Origin: an uncultured Erythrobacter sp. | Lineage (GTDB): Bacteria > Pseudomonadota > Alphaproteobacteria > Sphingomonadales > Sphingomonadaceae | Length of the DNA: 64,000 bases | Direction of reading: 5' to 3' | Assembly (NCBI GenBank): GCA_947502305.1 | Contig: CANMZA010000001.1 | Coordinates: forward strand, 434,001-498,000 | Shown: in pieces, positions 16,836 through 26,810 of the stretch | How the letters are laid out: each line of letters opens with the position of its first letter | How positions within the stretch are numbered: the first letter of the stretch is position 1 | Translations under genes and position numbers: made by a program | The notes under the pieces: generated by a model | The model's input: the letters and a program-made list of their open reading frames with translations, nothing else | Told to the model about the DNA's origin: nothing | Databases searched by the model: none

Positions 16836-18089
16836 CTAAGCGCGCAGCAGATTGGGCAGCGCGCCTGACACGCCGCGTGCCTCGTCCATGAAGAATGTTT
16901 TGAGTGCCGGGGTCCGTTGGACCGCGCCCATACCGATCCGCCGCACCGCGCTGGCGGTTTTGCCGCCCACGCCGAATATCCGGGTCAACCCATCGGTCGC
17001 AAGCGCCACCATAAAACTATCCAGCCCGCGCCAGTTCTCATAGCGTTTCAGCAGGCTGGCATCGCCGGGATCAAGCCCCAGACGCGCGCCATCGGCCAGC
17101 ACCTCAACCAAAGCCGCCGCATCGCGCAGTCCAAGGTTCAATCCTTGTCCTGCAATCGGGTGGATCCCATGCGCGGCATCCCCAATCAGAGCGAGGCGTT
17201 GTTCGGTGATCTTTGCGGTGTGATGGAAGCCAAGCGGCCAGCTGGAACGCATCCCCACACTGGTCACTTCGCCTAGAATATCGCCCATTCGCTTTTGCAC
17301 TTCGGCCAAAAACGCGCGGTCCCCCAGTTTGGTGACGGCTTTCCCGTCCTCTTCAGACACCGTCCACACAAGAGAGGAACGATGCGTGCCATCCGCATCA
17401 TCATTCATCGGCAACAGCGCAAATGGACCGGCGGGGAAGAAGATTTCCCACGCCACATTATCATGCGGTTTTGAATGGGTGAGGCCAGCGATCACGGCGC
17501 GGTGTTTGTAATCCCATTTGGCAATGGTGATCCCGGCGCTCTCACGCGTTGGCGATCCGCGCCCTTCGGCTGCTATCATCAAGCGGCCTTTCAATTTGCG
17601 CCCATCTTGCAGAATGGCGGCAACGCCAAATTCGCTGCGCTGGCGCTCTGTTATCTCCGCCTTCGACGCCCAATTGATCAGAGGCTCCGCCGCCGCCGCC
17701 TCAAACAAAGCAAGGCGCAAGCGGCGATTGGGGAACATCCGTCCCAAGGTTCCTTCATCCGCGCCGGGGGTGAAATCGAGCCTGCCCGGCTTGTTCTGAT
17801 CGGTCACCGCGATGCTGGCGATGTCGCAGGCAAATTCCTCCAACCCATCCGCAATGCCGATATTGGTGAACAGATGCCAACTGGCGGTGGAGATTGCCGT
17901 GGCCCGGTCATCAAAGCCCGGCGCGGTCAATTCCGCCGGATCAGCGCGGTCGATCACATGGCTGGTCATACCCTGCCGCGCCGCCGCCAAGGCCAGCGTC
18001 ATACCCACCAACCCCCCGCCTAGGATGAGCAGGTCGGCGGTGTCGGTGTCAGCTGTCGCAGCCGCGTTCGTGTTGGATGTTTTCGTCAT
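16836..18089 (-). CDS. FAD-dependent ubiquinone biosynthesis hydroxylase (UbiH/UbiF/Coq6 family)
   Basis: A 417-aa flavin monooxygenase of ubiquinone ring hydroxylation. FAD-binding GGGLVGMTLALAAARQGM is near the N-terminus. The family block is FDDRATAISTASWHLF, with later LALIGDAAHGIHPIAGQGLNLGLRDAAAL giving the GD and DG-type motifs. Which ring position (C5, C6 or C1) it hydroxylates cannot be told from sequence, as alphaproteobacteria use varied sets (UbiL, UbiM, UbiH, UbiF). The ATG at 18089 is preferred over a TTG seven codons earlier. It is convergent with mic60 and divergent from the DsbD-like gene. Confidence 0.93.
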   Translation of the reverse strand: MTKTSNTNAAATADTDTADLLILGGGLVGMTLALAAARQGMTSHVIDRADPAELTAPGFDDRATAISTASWHLFTNIGIADGLEEFACDIASIAVTDQNKPGRLDFTPGADEGTLGRMFPNRRLRLALFEAAAAEPLINWASKAEITERQRSEFGVAAILQDGRKLKGRLMIAAEGRGSPTRESAGITIAKWDYKHRAVIAGLTHSKPHDNVAWEIFFPAGPFALLPMNDDADGTHRSSLVWTVSEEDGKAVTKLGDRAFLAEVQKRMGDILGEVTSVGMRSSWPLGFHHTAKITEQRLALIGDAAHGIHPIAGQGLNLGLRDAAALVEVLADGARLGLDPGDASLLKRYENWRGLDSFMVALATDGLTRIFGVGGKTASAVRRIGMGAVQRTPALKTFFMDEARGVSGALPNLLRA

Positions 18090-18199
18090 GGATATGTCTG
18101 TAACTCTCAAACCAATCTTTGCCGAACGCTATTTCGCCCGCTAACCGTCATTTTGAACCCGTTCTGGGATTTTTACGCGCTAATAGACAAGAGGCAAGA

Positions 18200-20338
18200 T
18201 TGTTCGCTGCATCCCCCTTTGCGCCTGCTGCACGCTTTGTGCTTGCTGCAATCAGAAACGCCGCAATTGGGCGTGGCTTGACGCTGGTGTTTGCGGCGAT
18301 GATGGCGGCCCTGTTGCTGGCCGGTTCTGCTTTTGCACAAGATCCCGCGCCGCCGCGAGAGGCGCGCTATGGCGGCGAAAACATTGCCGCGGAATTGCTG
18401 GCCGATGGGATGCCGCGTGCGGGTGAGGAATGGATGTTGGCGCTGCGTTTCACGCCCAGCGACGCGCAGTGGCATGGATATTGGTCGAACCCCGGCGATG
18501 CCGGTCTGGGGATGGATTTGTCGCTCAATCTGCCAGACGGGTGGCGCGCCGGAGAGCATTTGTACCCGGTGCCCGAAACGCTGCTGATTTCTGGCCTGAT
18601 GAACCATATTTACGAAGGGCAATATGTTGTCCTCGTCCCCGTTCAGGTACCTGCGGATGCGGTGATCGAAGAGATGCCGCAGATCAGCGGCTTCGTCGAT
18701 TATCTAGCCTGCACCGATCAGGTTTGCGTGCCGCAGGATGCCGTTTTGAGCATCGGAGTGGGCGGTGATTTTGCACGTTGGCGGGCACAGATCGCCCCGG
18801 CTTTGGATGCCGCCAGTCAATTTGAAGTGAGCGGCGGAAATCTGCGCCTCTCGATCCCGCTGCCGGCGGCAGTGCCTTTGCCAAAACCGCATGTTTTTAT
18901 CGCGAATACGCGATTGGCCGATTATGCGGCGGTTCAGACATTTCGCAGGTCAGGCGACGCGCTAATTGCTGAAATCCCGCTCAGCGAATTTCGCAATACG
19001 GACATAGATCCAGCTGAGATTACCGGCATTTTGGCATTTGGCGAAGAAGGCGGCGCGAAGAATGGCGTCGTATTTGCCGCCATGCCCGGCGACGTGGCCG
19101 CAGGCGGCGCGATGATTGCGGGGCCGATTGGCGCGGAAACGCCGCCGCTTTGGACGCTGATTTTGGGGGCGCTGTTGGGCGGATTGATCCTCAATATCAT
19201 GCCGTGCGTTTTCCCAATCCTGAGTTTGAAAGCGGTGGCGCTGGTGCGCGCTGGCGGCAGCGAAGCGGAGGCCCGGACCGAGGGGCTGGCCTATACCGCA
19301 GGCGTGGTGATCGCCTGTGTCGGGCTGGGCGCGGTGATGCTTGCCTTGCGCGCGGCGGGGGAACAGGTCGGTTGGGCGTTCCAATTGCAAAGCCCCAGCG
19401 TTGTCGTGGTGCTGATGGTGCTCGCCGTGGCGATCACGGCAAATTTTGCCGGCGTGTTTGAATTGCCGAGCGTCAACACCGGGTCGGGCGCACGAAAAGG
19501 CGCGGGCGGGGCATTTGCCACTGGACTGCTCGCCGCTTTTGCTGCGACCCCGTGCACCGGGCCATTCATGGCGGCGGCTTTGGGGGCGGCGTTACTGTTG
19601 CCGACGCCGCTGGCGCTGCTTTTGTTTGCGATGTTGGGGTTGGGGCTGGCGCTGCCGTTTTTGGCGCTGGGATTTGTGCCAGCTTTGCGGCGGATGCTGC
19701 CGAAACCGGGCGCTTGGATGGAGACATTCCGGCGCATCATGGCGATCCCGATGGGGCTGACGGCGCTGGCGCTAATTTGGCTTATCGCGCAATTGGGCGG
19801 GCGCGGATTTGCTCTGTTTGCGCTGGTCATGGTGTTTGGCATTGTGTTGGCGCTGGCGGTGGTTGGGCGCTTGCAAAAAGCGGGCAAAATGGCGTGGCCT
19901 GCATTCGGCCTGATCGCGGCGCCGTTCGTGATATTTGGCGCATTCGCTCTGCCATCCAGCTATGAACCGGGCGCCGCAGGGCGCGGGGAAAGCCTGCTCG
20001 CCCCGCAAGAATTTTCGCGCGAAGCCTTGGCGCAGTCGCGGGCGAGCGGACAACCGGTCTTTGTCTGGTTCACCGCAGATTGGTGCGTAACCTGCAAGGT
20101 CAATGAAAGCGTCGCGATAGAGCGTGAAAGCACCGCAAAGGCGTTTGAAGAGGCGGGCGTGATCGCGATGGTTGGTGATTGGACCGTGCGCGATGAAGAG
20201 ATCACCGCTTTCCTGACCGATCAAGGCGCAGCGGGCGTGCCGCTCTATTTGTGGTATGAACCCGGTGCAGAGCCTGAGCAATTGCCGCAGGTCCTGACGC
20301 CCGATTTGCTGGCGGAGCGCGCCTTACGGGATCGGTGA
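18200..20338 (+). CDS. dsbD: DsbD-family thiol:disulfide reductase (protein-disulfide reductase)
   Basis: About 712 aa, in three parts. A signal peptide ending GSAFA and a periplasmic N-terminal domain carry a Cys pair in ACTDQVCVPQD. An eight-helix membrane domain has the redox cysteines in NIMPCVFPIL and FAATPCTGPF. A C-terminal thioredoxin-like domain has WFTADWCVTCK near residue 630. It passes electrons from cytoplasmic thioredoxin to periplasmic thiols. I chose the TTG at 18200 (GAGG five bases upstream, good n-region); GTG 18239 and ATG 18299 are alternatives. The 3' end overlaps the convergent lipoprotein gene by 15 bp. A smaller CcdA-thioredoxin pair is at 32-33 kb. Confidence 0.93.
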   Translation: MFAASPFAPAARFVLAAIRNAAIGRGLTLVFAAMMAALLLAGSAFAQDPAPPREARYGGENIAAELLADGMPRAGEEWMLALRFTPSDAQWHGYWSNPGDAGLGMDLSLNLPDGWRAGEHLYPVPETLLISGLMNHIYEGQYVVLVPVQVPADAVIEEMPQISGFVDYLACTDQVCVPQDAVLSIGVGGDFARWRAQIAPALDAASQFEVSGGNLRLSIPLPAAVPLPKPHVFIANTRLADYAAVQTFRRSGDALIAEIPLSEFRNTDIDPAEITGILAFGEEGGAKNGVVFAAMPGDVAAGGAMIAGPIGAETPPLWTLILGALLGGLILNIMPCVFPILSLKAVALVRAGGSEAEARTEGLAYTAGVVIACVGLGAVMLALRAAGEQVGWAFQLQSPSVVVVLMVLAVAITANFAGVFELPSVNTGSGARKGAGGAFATGLLAAFAATPCTGPFMAAALGAALLLPTPLALLLFAMLGLGLALPFLALGFVPALRRMLPKPGAWMETFRRIMAIPMGLTALALIWLIAQLGGRGFALFALVMVFGIVLALAVVGRLQKAGKMAWPAFGLIAAPFVIFGAFALPSSYEPGAAGRGESLLAPQEFSREALAQSRASGQPVFVWFTADWCVTCKVNESVAIERESTAKAFEEAGVIAMVGDWTVRDEEITAFLTDQGAAGVPLYLWYEPGAEPEQLPQVLTPDLLAERALRDR

Positions 20339-20953
20339 GGGCGGCGCCAGATTGCCGTCTTGTGCTGGCTCTAGCCCGGCTTCCGGTTCGTCTTCTGGCT
20401 CATCTTCTGGTCCGGCCGCCGGTTCAAAGGCTTGCCCGCTTCGGCAGGCTTCGATCAATTGGCCCGGCGTTTCACTGGGGTTGAGCGTCACCATCCCTGC
20501 GCCCGGCACGGTCAACGTCAATTGCCGCGGGCCTGACAAGGCCTCCCACGCCGTATCCGCAGCGGGCGTCCCGCCATGCCAAACGCCGCGCCCTCTGACA
20601 TCGGTGGAATCGACCTGTATCCGGCCAATATGCCCGTTGCCAACCATCGCCAGCAGCGCCTTTGCCCCTTCATCGGCGGGGGACAGGCGCGTGATTTGAA
20701 GGGCGGGGATCATATCATCAGGGCTTACGCAGCGAAGCGCGACCAGCGGCGGCTCGCCGCTTACGCCATAAATTATGCGGGCTTCATCCGCCTCTGGCAC
20801 CGCCCAAAACGCGCCCTCTGTTTCGGGCGAGGGCAGCGGGTCAGACGCAAATGTCGGCGCGGCCTCCGGCATATCGCGCACCACATCGGCATCGGTCGGC
20901 GGCGGTTTGCAGGCCGCTAGAAGGATAAGCGAAGACGCGGCGAATTTCTTCAC
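20324..20953 (-). CDS. Putative lipoprotein of unknown function coupled to uvrB
   Basis: A 209-aa lipoprotein: [15 protein letters not shown] gives a short signal and lipobox with the Cys at residue 15. The mature part ([35 protein letters not shown]) ends in a Pro/Glu-rich acidic tail ([15 protein letters not shown]). I know no named family, though similar short lipoproteins are common in sphingomonads. The start is GTG, overlapping the uvrB stop as GTGA, so translation is coupled to uvrB. The 3' end overlaps the convergent DsbD-like gene by 15 bp. Confidence 0.85.
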   Translation of the reverse strand: MKKFAASSLILLAACKPPPTDADVVRDMPEAAPTFASDPLPSPETEGAFWAVPEADEARIIYGVSGEPPLVALRCVSPDDMIPALQITRLSPADEGAKALLAMVGNGHIGRIQVDSTDVRGRGVWHGGTPAADTAWEALSGPRQLTLTVPGAGMVTLNPSETPGQLIEACRSGQAFEPAAGPEDEPEDEPEAGLEPAQDGNLAPPSPIP

Positions 20954-23142
20954 GGCTTCCCGCCCATAAATTTCGTCTTCTTCTTCCCATACCGCGTGTT
21001 GCGCGTGCCCGGGCGGCCCGCATCTGAACGCCCAACTCTGGGCGCTTTTTTCTCCGCATCCGGCAGGCCAAGTTCATCATTTTCCAGCCGCCGAATTTCA
21101 TCGCGCAAACGTCCCGCTTCCTCGAACTCAAGGTTAGCGGCGGCATCGCGCATCCGTTTTTCCAGATCTTCAATATAACCGCGCAGATTGTGCCCGACGA
21201 GGTTGTTGACGCCTTCCTCAATCTCCACCGTCACGCCGTCCTGCGCGGCGGAATGGGCGACGATATCGGCAATGTCGCGCTTGATCGTGGTCGGCGTAAT
21301 GCCGTGTTCTTCGTTATAGGCTTGCTGTTTTTCGCGGCGGCGATCAGTTTCCGCCATTGCGCGTTCCATGCTGCCGGTGATGCGGTCGGCATAGAGGATG
21401 ACTTTACCGTCCACATTGCGCGCCGCACGGCCAATGGTCTGAACAAGGCTGGTTTCGCTGCGCAGGAACCCTTCTTTATCCGCGTCCAAAATCGCCACCA
21501 ATCCGCATTCAGGAATGTCGAGCCCTTCGCGCAGCAAGTTGATCCCGATCAGCACATCATACACGCCCATGCGCAAATCACGGATCAGCTCAATCCGCTC
21601 CAACGTCTCCACATCGGAATGCATGTAACGCACGCGCACGCCGGCCTCATGCATAAATTCCGTGAGATCCTCGGCCATGCGTTTGGTCAGGGTTGTAACC
21701 AGCGTGCGGTAGCCTTTCTTGGCAGTGGCGAGGCATTCTTGGATGCAATCTTGCACTTGGTCTTCGACCGGGCGGATTTCGACCGGCGGGTCGATCAGGC
21801 CGGTGGGGCGGATCACTTGTTCGGCAAAAACACCGCCGGTTTGCTCCATTTCCCAATTGCCGGGCGTGGCGCTGACGGCGAAGGTTTGCGGGCGCATCGC
21901 GTCCCATTCGTTGAAGCGCAAGGGGCGGTTGTCGATACAGGATGGCAGGCGAAAACCGTGCTCTGCCAAAGTGATTTTGCGGCGGTGATCGCCTTTCGAC
22001 ATGGCGCCAATTTGCGGCACTGTCTGGTGGCTTTCATCGACGAATAGCAGCGCATTTTCCGGCAGATATTCAAACAATGTCGGCGGCGGTTCACCCGGCA
22101 AACGGCCCGTTAGAAAGCGGGAGTAATTCTCGATCCCTGCGCAGGAACCGGTCGCCGCGATCATTTCCAGATCGAAATGCGTGCGCTGCTCTAACCGCTG
22201 ATGCTCCAGCAATTTGCCTTCCGCCTCCAGCTCTTTCAGCCGCTCACCCAGCTCAAATTTGATCGCATCGGCGGCTTGTTTCATCGTTGGGCCGGGCGTG
22301 ACATAGTGCGAATTGGCATAGACGCGCACCTTCTCCAGCACTTCGCCCTTTTTCCCCGTTAGCGGGTCAAATTCGGCGATTTCCTCGATCTCATCACCAA
22401 AGAAACTGATGCGCCACGCCATGTCTTCGTAGTGCGAGGGGTAGATTTCCAAATTGTCGCCCCGCACCCGGAAACAGCCGCGCGCAAAGGCGGTGTCATT
22501 GCGTTTATATTGCAGCGCGACGAGTTTGCGGATCAATTCGCGTTGGTCGATCACATCGCCTGATTTCAGGTCGAAAATCATCGCCGAATATGTCTCAACC
22601 GAACCGATACCATACAGGCAGGAAACCGACGCCACGATGATCACATCATCGCGTTCCAGCAGCGAGCGCGTCGCCGAATGCCGCATCCGGTCAATCGCCT
22701 CGTTCACGCTCGACTCTTTTTCGATGTAAGTGTCTGAGCGCGGGACATAGGCCTCGGGCTGGTAATAGTCGTAATAGCTGACGAAATATTCGACCGCATT
22801 GTCGGGGAAGAAGCTCTTAAACTCCCCATATAATTGCGCCGCCAAAATCTTATTGGGCGCGAGGATCAAAGCAGGGCGCTGCAACGTCTCGATCACTTTG
22901 GCCATCGTGAACGTCTTGCCAGAACCGGTGACGCCCAGCAGCGTTTGCGTCTTCTCATCATCGCGTGTGCCCGCCACCAATTCCGCAATCGCGGTCGGTT
23001 GATCGCCAGCCGGTTCATAGTCGGAAACCAGTTTGAATGGCTTGCCCGGCATCGATTTTTCTGGGCGGTTGGGCCGATGCGGGGTGAAATCGTCGCCGGT
23101 TTCTGGTTCGGCCAATCCGCGTCTGATGATCAATTCTGACAT
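20950..23142 (-). CDS. uvrB: UvrABC excision repair subunit B
   Basis: A 730-aa DNA damage-recognition helicase of nucleotide excision repair. Walker A is [16 protein letters not shown]; the beta-hairpin region is [20 protein letters not shown]. The DEAD-like box is [13 protein letters not shown], and helicase motif VI is [17 protein letters not shown]-terminal UVR motif for UvrC contact is near [23 protein letters not shown] (part). [13 protein letters not shown] at 23142 is the chosen start. An open frame extending to 23406 runs across the divergent promoter region and the start of the next gene, and is not expected to be translated. The lipoprotein at 20953 is coupled downstream. Confidence 0.97.
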   Translation of the reverse strand: MSELIIRRGLAEPETGDDFTPHRPNRPEKSMPGKPFKLVSDYEPAGDQPTAIAELVAGTRDDEKTQTLLGVTGSGKTFTMAKVIETLQRPALILAPNKILAAQLYGEFKSFFPDNAVEYFVSYYDYYQPEAYVPRSDTYIEKESSVNEAIDRMRHSATRSLLERDDVIIVASVSCLYGIGSVETYSAMIFDLKSGDVIDQRELIRKLVALQYKRNDTAFARGCFRVRGDNLEIYPSHYEDMAWRISFFGDEIEEIAEFDPLTGKKGEVLEKVRVYANSHYVTPGPTMKQAADAIKFELGERLKELEAEGKLLEHQRLEQRTHFDLEMIAATGSCAGIENYSRFLTGRLPGEPPPTLFEYLPENALLFVDESHQTVPQIGAMSKGDHRRKITLAEHGFRLPSCIDNRPLRFNEWDAMRPQTFAVSATPGNWEMEQTGGVFAEQVIRPTGLIDPPVEIRPVEDQVQDCIQECLATAKKGYRTLVTTLTKRMAEDLTEFMHEAGVRVRYMHSDVETLERIELIRDLRMGVYDVLIGINLLREGLDIPECGLVAILDADKEGFLRSETSLVQTIGRAARNVDGKVILYADRITGSMERAMAETDRRREKQQAYNEEHGITPTTIKRDIADIVAHSAAQDGVTVEIEEGVNNLVGHNLRGYIEDLEKRMRDAAANLEFEEAGRLRDEIRRLENDELGLPDAEKKAPRVGRSDAGRPGTRNTRYGKKKTKFMGGKP

Positions 23143-23251
23143 GACGATTATATGAGCGCCAATGGCTCGGTTGTGAAGTGGCGCGTGCGTCTGTAAGATC
23201 AGGAAAACATAAGGCCGCGCCGGATTTGCATTTTTTTCAAAGGAATAAACA

Positions 23252-23743
23252 ATGAGAACGTTGATTTTGGGTGCTGCGGCCGCGGCAGCTGGGCTGGTTT
23301 CATGGAACGCGGCGACGACCGATCTGTCCGCGCAAACGCTAGAAGAAGAAATGCGTCCCACCGCCGGGAAATACAAAGCCGATTTGCAGCTCGTATCGCT
23401 CGACATGCCCGATGCACCGCCAGAGATTGCGAATATGATGGGCTCTATGATGAACAGAGAGTTCGATTATTGCCTGTCTGCTGAGGATGTTGAGGAAGGG
23501 TACCGTTCGGTCATGAGCCGGGCGGAGCAGGGCGATTGCACCTATCAACGCTTCAACGCCTCTGGCGGGACGATTGATGCGGAAATGACATGCAATGCCG
23601 ATGGCCGCGAAATGCGGATGGTGATGACCGGGACCGGATCGCCCACTTCATCGGATGTGACGATGACCATGACCGGCGATATGGGCATGGGGCCGGGCTC
23701 TATGACGATGCGGATCGTTCAGGAACGCGTCAGCGATTGCTGA
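23252..23743 (+). CDS. DUF3617 exported protein
   Basis: A 163-aa protein with an N-terminal signal-like segment ([15 protein letters not shown]), then the DUF3617 pattern: [19 protein letters not shown], a Cys in [14 protein letters not shown], a second in [19 protein letters not shown], a third in [11 protein letters not shown], and VSDC at the end. The family occurs widely in proteobacteria without known function. AAGGA precedes the ATG. A paralogue with the same core follows 63 bp downstream, so this is a tandem duplication. It is divergent from uvrB across 109 bp. Confidence 0.9.
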   Translation: MRTLILGAAAAAAGLVSWNAATTDLSAQTLEEEMRPTAGKYKADLQLVSLDMPDAPPEIANMMGSMMNREFDYCLSAEDVEEGYRSVMSRAEQGDCTYQRFNASGGTIDAEMTCNADGREMRMVMTGTGSPTSSDVTMTMTGDMGMGPGSMTMRIVQERVSDC

Positions 23744-23806
23744 TTTGGCGGCTATGTGGTGACCGCTATTGGGCGGCCGCAATTGGGTTTTACAAAAGGG
23801 AAACAG

Positions 23807-24358
23807 ATGAAGAAATTTCTAGTAGCAGCCGGTTCGGCTTTGGCGCTTTCCGCATGTGGCGGCGCTGGCGGTGCGGTTGATGCCGATGCCGATGGCGACG
23901 GCGAAGTGACACAGGAAGAGGCGCAGGCTGCCTCTGAACAATTGAGCGATCAGGTGAAGCCAGAGCCGGGCCAATACCGCGCGACGATGAATTTCGTATC
24001 CGCCGATTTCCCCGGCGCTCCGCCAGAAATGGTGGAGATGATGAACCTTGCTTCGGGTCAAACCAATGAATTTTGCATGACCCAGGAAATGGCCGATGCC
24101 GGTTATGGCGAGGCGATGAAGGAAAATCAGGACGACAGTTGCACGATCAGCCGATTGAAGATTGATGGCGGCGATATGGACATGGCGATGACCTGCAATC
24201 CGCCGCAAGTCGGCGAAGTGACGATTTCCATGACCGGCACGATTACGCCAACCCGTTCTGAGATGAACATGATTTCAGAAGGCTCCTTTGGCCCGCTGGG
24301 CGAGGGCAAGATGGAAATGAATATCGAGCAAGAGCGCATCGGCGATTGCTCTGAGTGA
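23807..24358 (+). CDS. DUF3617 lipoprotein with EF-hand loop (paralogue of preceding gene)
   Basis: A 183-aa lipoprotein: MKKFLVAAGSALALSAC, lipobox Cys at residue 17. Directly after the anchor lies DADGDGEVTQEE, a 12-residue match to the canonical EF-hand calcium loop (Asp 1, 3, 5, Gly 6, hydrophobic 8, Glu 12). The rest repeats the DUF3617 core of its neighbour: GQYRATMNFVSADFPGAPPE, FCMTQEMADAGYGEAM, SCTISRLKIDGGDMDMAM, TCNPP and a terminal IGDCSE. GGGAAAC precedes the ATG. The EF-hand segment is missing from the upstream paralogue. A terminator follows at 24391. Confidence 0.9.
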   Translation: MKKFLVAAGSALALSACGGAGGAVDADADGDGEVTQEEAQAASEQLSDQVKPEPGQYRATMNFVSADFPGAPPEMVEMMNLASGQTNEFCMTQEMADAGYGEAMKENQDDSCTISRLKIDGGDMDMAMTCNPPQVGEVTISMTGTITPTRSEMNMISEGSFGPLGEGKMEMNIEQERIGDCSE

Positions 24359-24390
24359 GGGCTTTTGCCGATCACCGATCGAAAAAGAAT

Positions 24391-24425
24391 AGGGCGGGGG
24401 AGGAGCAATCTTCTCCCGCCCTTTT
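24391..24425 (+). terminator. Rho-independent terminator of the DUF3617 pair
   Basis: GGGCGGG (24392-24398) pairs with CCCGCCC (24415-24421), with further pairing inside, followed by TTTT. Placed 33 bp after the second DUF3617 stop. Confidence 0.85.
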
Positions 24426-24494
24426 CATCTCAGCCTCCTTCTCCTCAGGCCGCTTCACCGGCTATTCACGCGCTCTGTCTAGGGTGACGCAGCT

Positions 24495-25271
24495 ATGACC
24501 AAACGGGAAACTTTGCTGGAAAATTCCAAGGCCGCGCTTGGCGAGACTGAGCTGGCGCGGCGGATTGCGCTGGCGTCGGAAGATTATCCGGATGACGAAC
24601 GCGGCAAACCTTCGCTGCTGCGCTTTGCGGGCGAGCTTGACCTGCTGCTAGAGCCAGCGCGCCGCCCGTTTCGGCGGTTTACCATTCCCAAAACCGCCCG
24701 CCCGCAAGTGATCATTGTCCTGCCCGGATTTGCCACAGGGCCGAACCGGATGCGCTATATGGCGCGCAAATTGGAAGAGGCCGGGCACATCACCAAACGC
24801 TGGGGCTTGGGCCGCAATTGGGGAGTGGCAGAGGCATCGATGGAACGGCTGGAGGCGCGGCTGGAGGATGTTTGCACGCGCTATGATGATCAGGCCGTAT
24901 TGCTCGGCTGGTCGCTGGGCGGATTGTATGCGCGAGAGCTGGCCAAACGCCACCCGGCGCGCATTTCCAAAGTCATCACCATGGGATCGCCCTTTTCCGG
25001 ATCCCCGCGCGCCAACAATGTCTGGCGCGCCTATCAGGCGATTGCAGGCCACCGCGTCGATCAACCGCCAATCGAGGCAGAGATCGCCGTTAAACCGCCG
25101 GTTGAAACCATTGCATTATGGAGCCCCAGTGACGGCGCCATCGCCCCGCGCAGCGCGGCGGGACAAGCAGGCGAACGCGACCGCGCGGTTGCTCTGCGCT
25201 GCACCCATGCCGGGTTTACCTACACGCCGGAATCGATCCTTGCGGTTCTTAAGGAACTAGAACGCACCTGA
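24495..25271 (+). CDS. Alpha/beta hydrolase (lipase/esterase-like)
   Basis: A 258-aa alpha/beta hydrolase. The strand-loop VIIVLPGFATGPNRMRYMA opens the fold, and the nucleophile is Ser in LLGWSLGGLYARELAK. The acid is probably Asp in LWSPSDGAIAP and the base His in RCTHAGFTYTPES. No signal peptide is seen, so it should be cytoplasmic. The PGF...GP.. and LGxSxGG pattern resembles triacylglycerol lipase-type hydrolases, but the substrate is unknown. It has its own transcription unit between a terminator and the Anbu locus, on the same strand. Confidence 0.88.
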   Translation: MTKRETLLENSKAALGETELARRIALASEDYPDDERGKPSLLRFAGELDLLLEPARRPFRRFTIPKTARPQVIIVLPGFATGPNRMRYMARKLEEAGHITKRWGLGRNWGVAEASMERLEARLEDVCTRYDDQAVLLGWSLGGLYARELAKRHPARISKVITMGSPFSGSPRANNVWRAYQAIAGHRVDQPPIEAEIAVKPPVETIALWSPSDGAIAPRSAAGQAGERDRAVALRCTHAGFTYTPESILAVLKELERT

Positions 25272-25369
25272 ACCTTTCTATTCCTGAGGGCCCCGTTACA
25301 ACAGTCGGGGGAATGCGCGTCGCCATCTGCGCGGCACGTCAAAATCGGGAATGAGAAATCGGGGAATCG

Positions 25370-26797
25370 ATGGGGGATCAAACCCAGAATTTTGATGAGA
25401 TGTTTGATGCGGAAGGAAAAACCCGGCCCGCTTATGAGGATTATTGCGGCTGGTATGATGACCAAAACGCGGCCTCTCTCAAACGCAAAAATTCAGAAGC
25501 GGATGAGAGTTTTCGCCGTACCGGGATCACTTTCAATGTGTATGGCGAGGATGAGGCAGAAGAGCGCCTGATCCCGTTTGATATGGTGCCGCGCATCATT
25601 GGCGCGGGCGAATGGAGGCGATTAACGCGCGGGATTGAGCAGCGCGTGCGGGCGCTCAACAGTTTCCTCTATGACCTGTATCACCGCCAAGAGATCATCC
25701 GCGCAGGCCGCGTGCCAGAGCGGTTGTTCCGCCAGAATGCCGCATGGTTGCCGCATATGGTGGGCATGACGCCGCCGGGCGGAATTTATACGCATATTGT
25801 CGGCATTGATCTGGTGCGCACCGGCCCGGATGAATGGTTCGTGCTGGAGGATAATGCGCGCACGCCGTCGGGCGTGTCTTACATGTTAGAGAACCGCGAG
25901 ACGATGATGTCGATGTTCCCTGACCTGTTCAGCCGGGTCGGGGTGGAAAGCGTCTCAAACTATCCCCGCCGCCTTGCGCGCAGTCTGGCCGCCTGTGCCC
26001 CGCCCAAATGTGAAGGCAAGCCGACGGTCGCCGTGTTGACGCCGGGTATCTACAATTCCGCCTATTTTGAACACGCCTTTCTCGCCGATCAAATGGGCGC
26101 AGAATTGGTGGAGGGCAGTGACCTTAGGGTCGTCAATGGCCGGGTGCAGATGCGCACCACCCGCGGATACACGCCTGTTGATGTGATTTATCGCCGGGTC
26201 GATGATGATTACCTCGATCCGCTGACATTTGAACCCGACAGCGTGCTGGGCGTGCCGGGCATCATGGATGTCTATCGTTCGGGCGGGGTGACGATCGCCA
26301 ATGCGCCGGGCACGGGCATTTGCGATGATAAAGCGATTTACAGTTTCATGCCCGAAATCGTTGAATTTTATACTGGCGAGAAGCCTTTATTGCCGAATGT
26401 CGAAACATGGCGGTGCGCGGATGCGGACAGTTTGGCTTACGTGCTCGACAACCTCGAAGAATTGGTCGTGAAAGAGGTCCATGGATCGGGCGGATACGGC
26501 ATGCTGATCGGCCCCACTGCGACGAAGAAAGAGATCCGAACCTTCCGCGCCAAACTTGAATCCAATCCGGAAAATTACATCGCTCAGCCGACCTTGTCGC
26601 TGTCGACTTGTCCGATTTATACGAAGAAAGGTCTGGCCCCGCGCCATGTCGATCTGCGCCCCTATGTGCTGGTGTCGCCCAATGGGATTGATATCACGCC
26701 CGGCGGGCTGACGCGGGTGGCGCTGAAGCAGGGATCGCTGGTCGTTAACTCCAGCCAAGGCGGGGGCACCAAGGACACTTGGGTGCTGAAGGATTGA
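25370..26797 (+). CDS. Circularly permuted ATP-grasp protein (COG2308) of the Anbu locus
   Basis: A 475-aa circularly permuted ATP-grasp enzyme. Recognisable blocks are GITFNVYGEDEAEERLIPFD, HIVGIDLVRTGPDEWFVLED and NARTPSGVSYMLENRE. Further on are CDDKAIYSFMPEIVEFYTGE, VVKEVHGSGGYGMLIGP, and PRHVDLRPYVL. Family members are predicted carboxylate-amine ligases that build a small peptide or amide. First gene of the conserved four-gene set with the alpha-E protein, transglutaminase and Anbu protease. GGGGAATCG sits before the ATG. The alpha-E gene starts 13 bp after its stop. Confidence 0.95.
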   Translation: MGDQTQNFDEMFDAEGKTRPAYEDYCGWYDDQNAASLKRKNSEADESFRRTGITFNVYGEDEAEERLIPFDMVPRIIGAGEWRRLTRGIEQRVRALNSFLYDLYHRQEIIRAGRVPERLFRQNAAWLPHMVGMTPPGGIYTHIVGIDLVRTGPDEWFVLEDNARTPSGVSYMLENRETMMSMFPDLFSRVGVESVSNYPRRLARSLAACAPPKCEGKPTVAVLTPGIYNSAYFEHAFLADQMGAELVEGSDLRVVNGRVQMRTTRGYTPVDVIYRRVDDDYLDPLTFEPDSVLGVPGIMDVYRSGGVTIANAPGTGICDDKAIYSFMPEIVEFYTGEKPLLPNVETWRCADADSLAYVLDNLEELVVKEVHGSGGYGMLIGPTATKKEIRTFRAKLESNPENYIAQPTLSLSTCPIYTKKGLAPRHVDLRPYVLVSPNGIDITPGGLTRVALKQGSLVVNSSQGGGTKDTWVLKD

Positions 26798-26810
26798 TGC
26801 GGGGGCCGCT

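Noticed and set aside
23143..23406. N-terminal extension of uvrB by 88 codons
   Set aside because: It crosses the divergent promoter and the start of the DUF3617 gene, and does not match the UvrB N-terminus.
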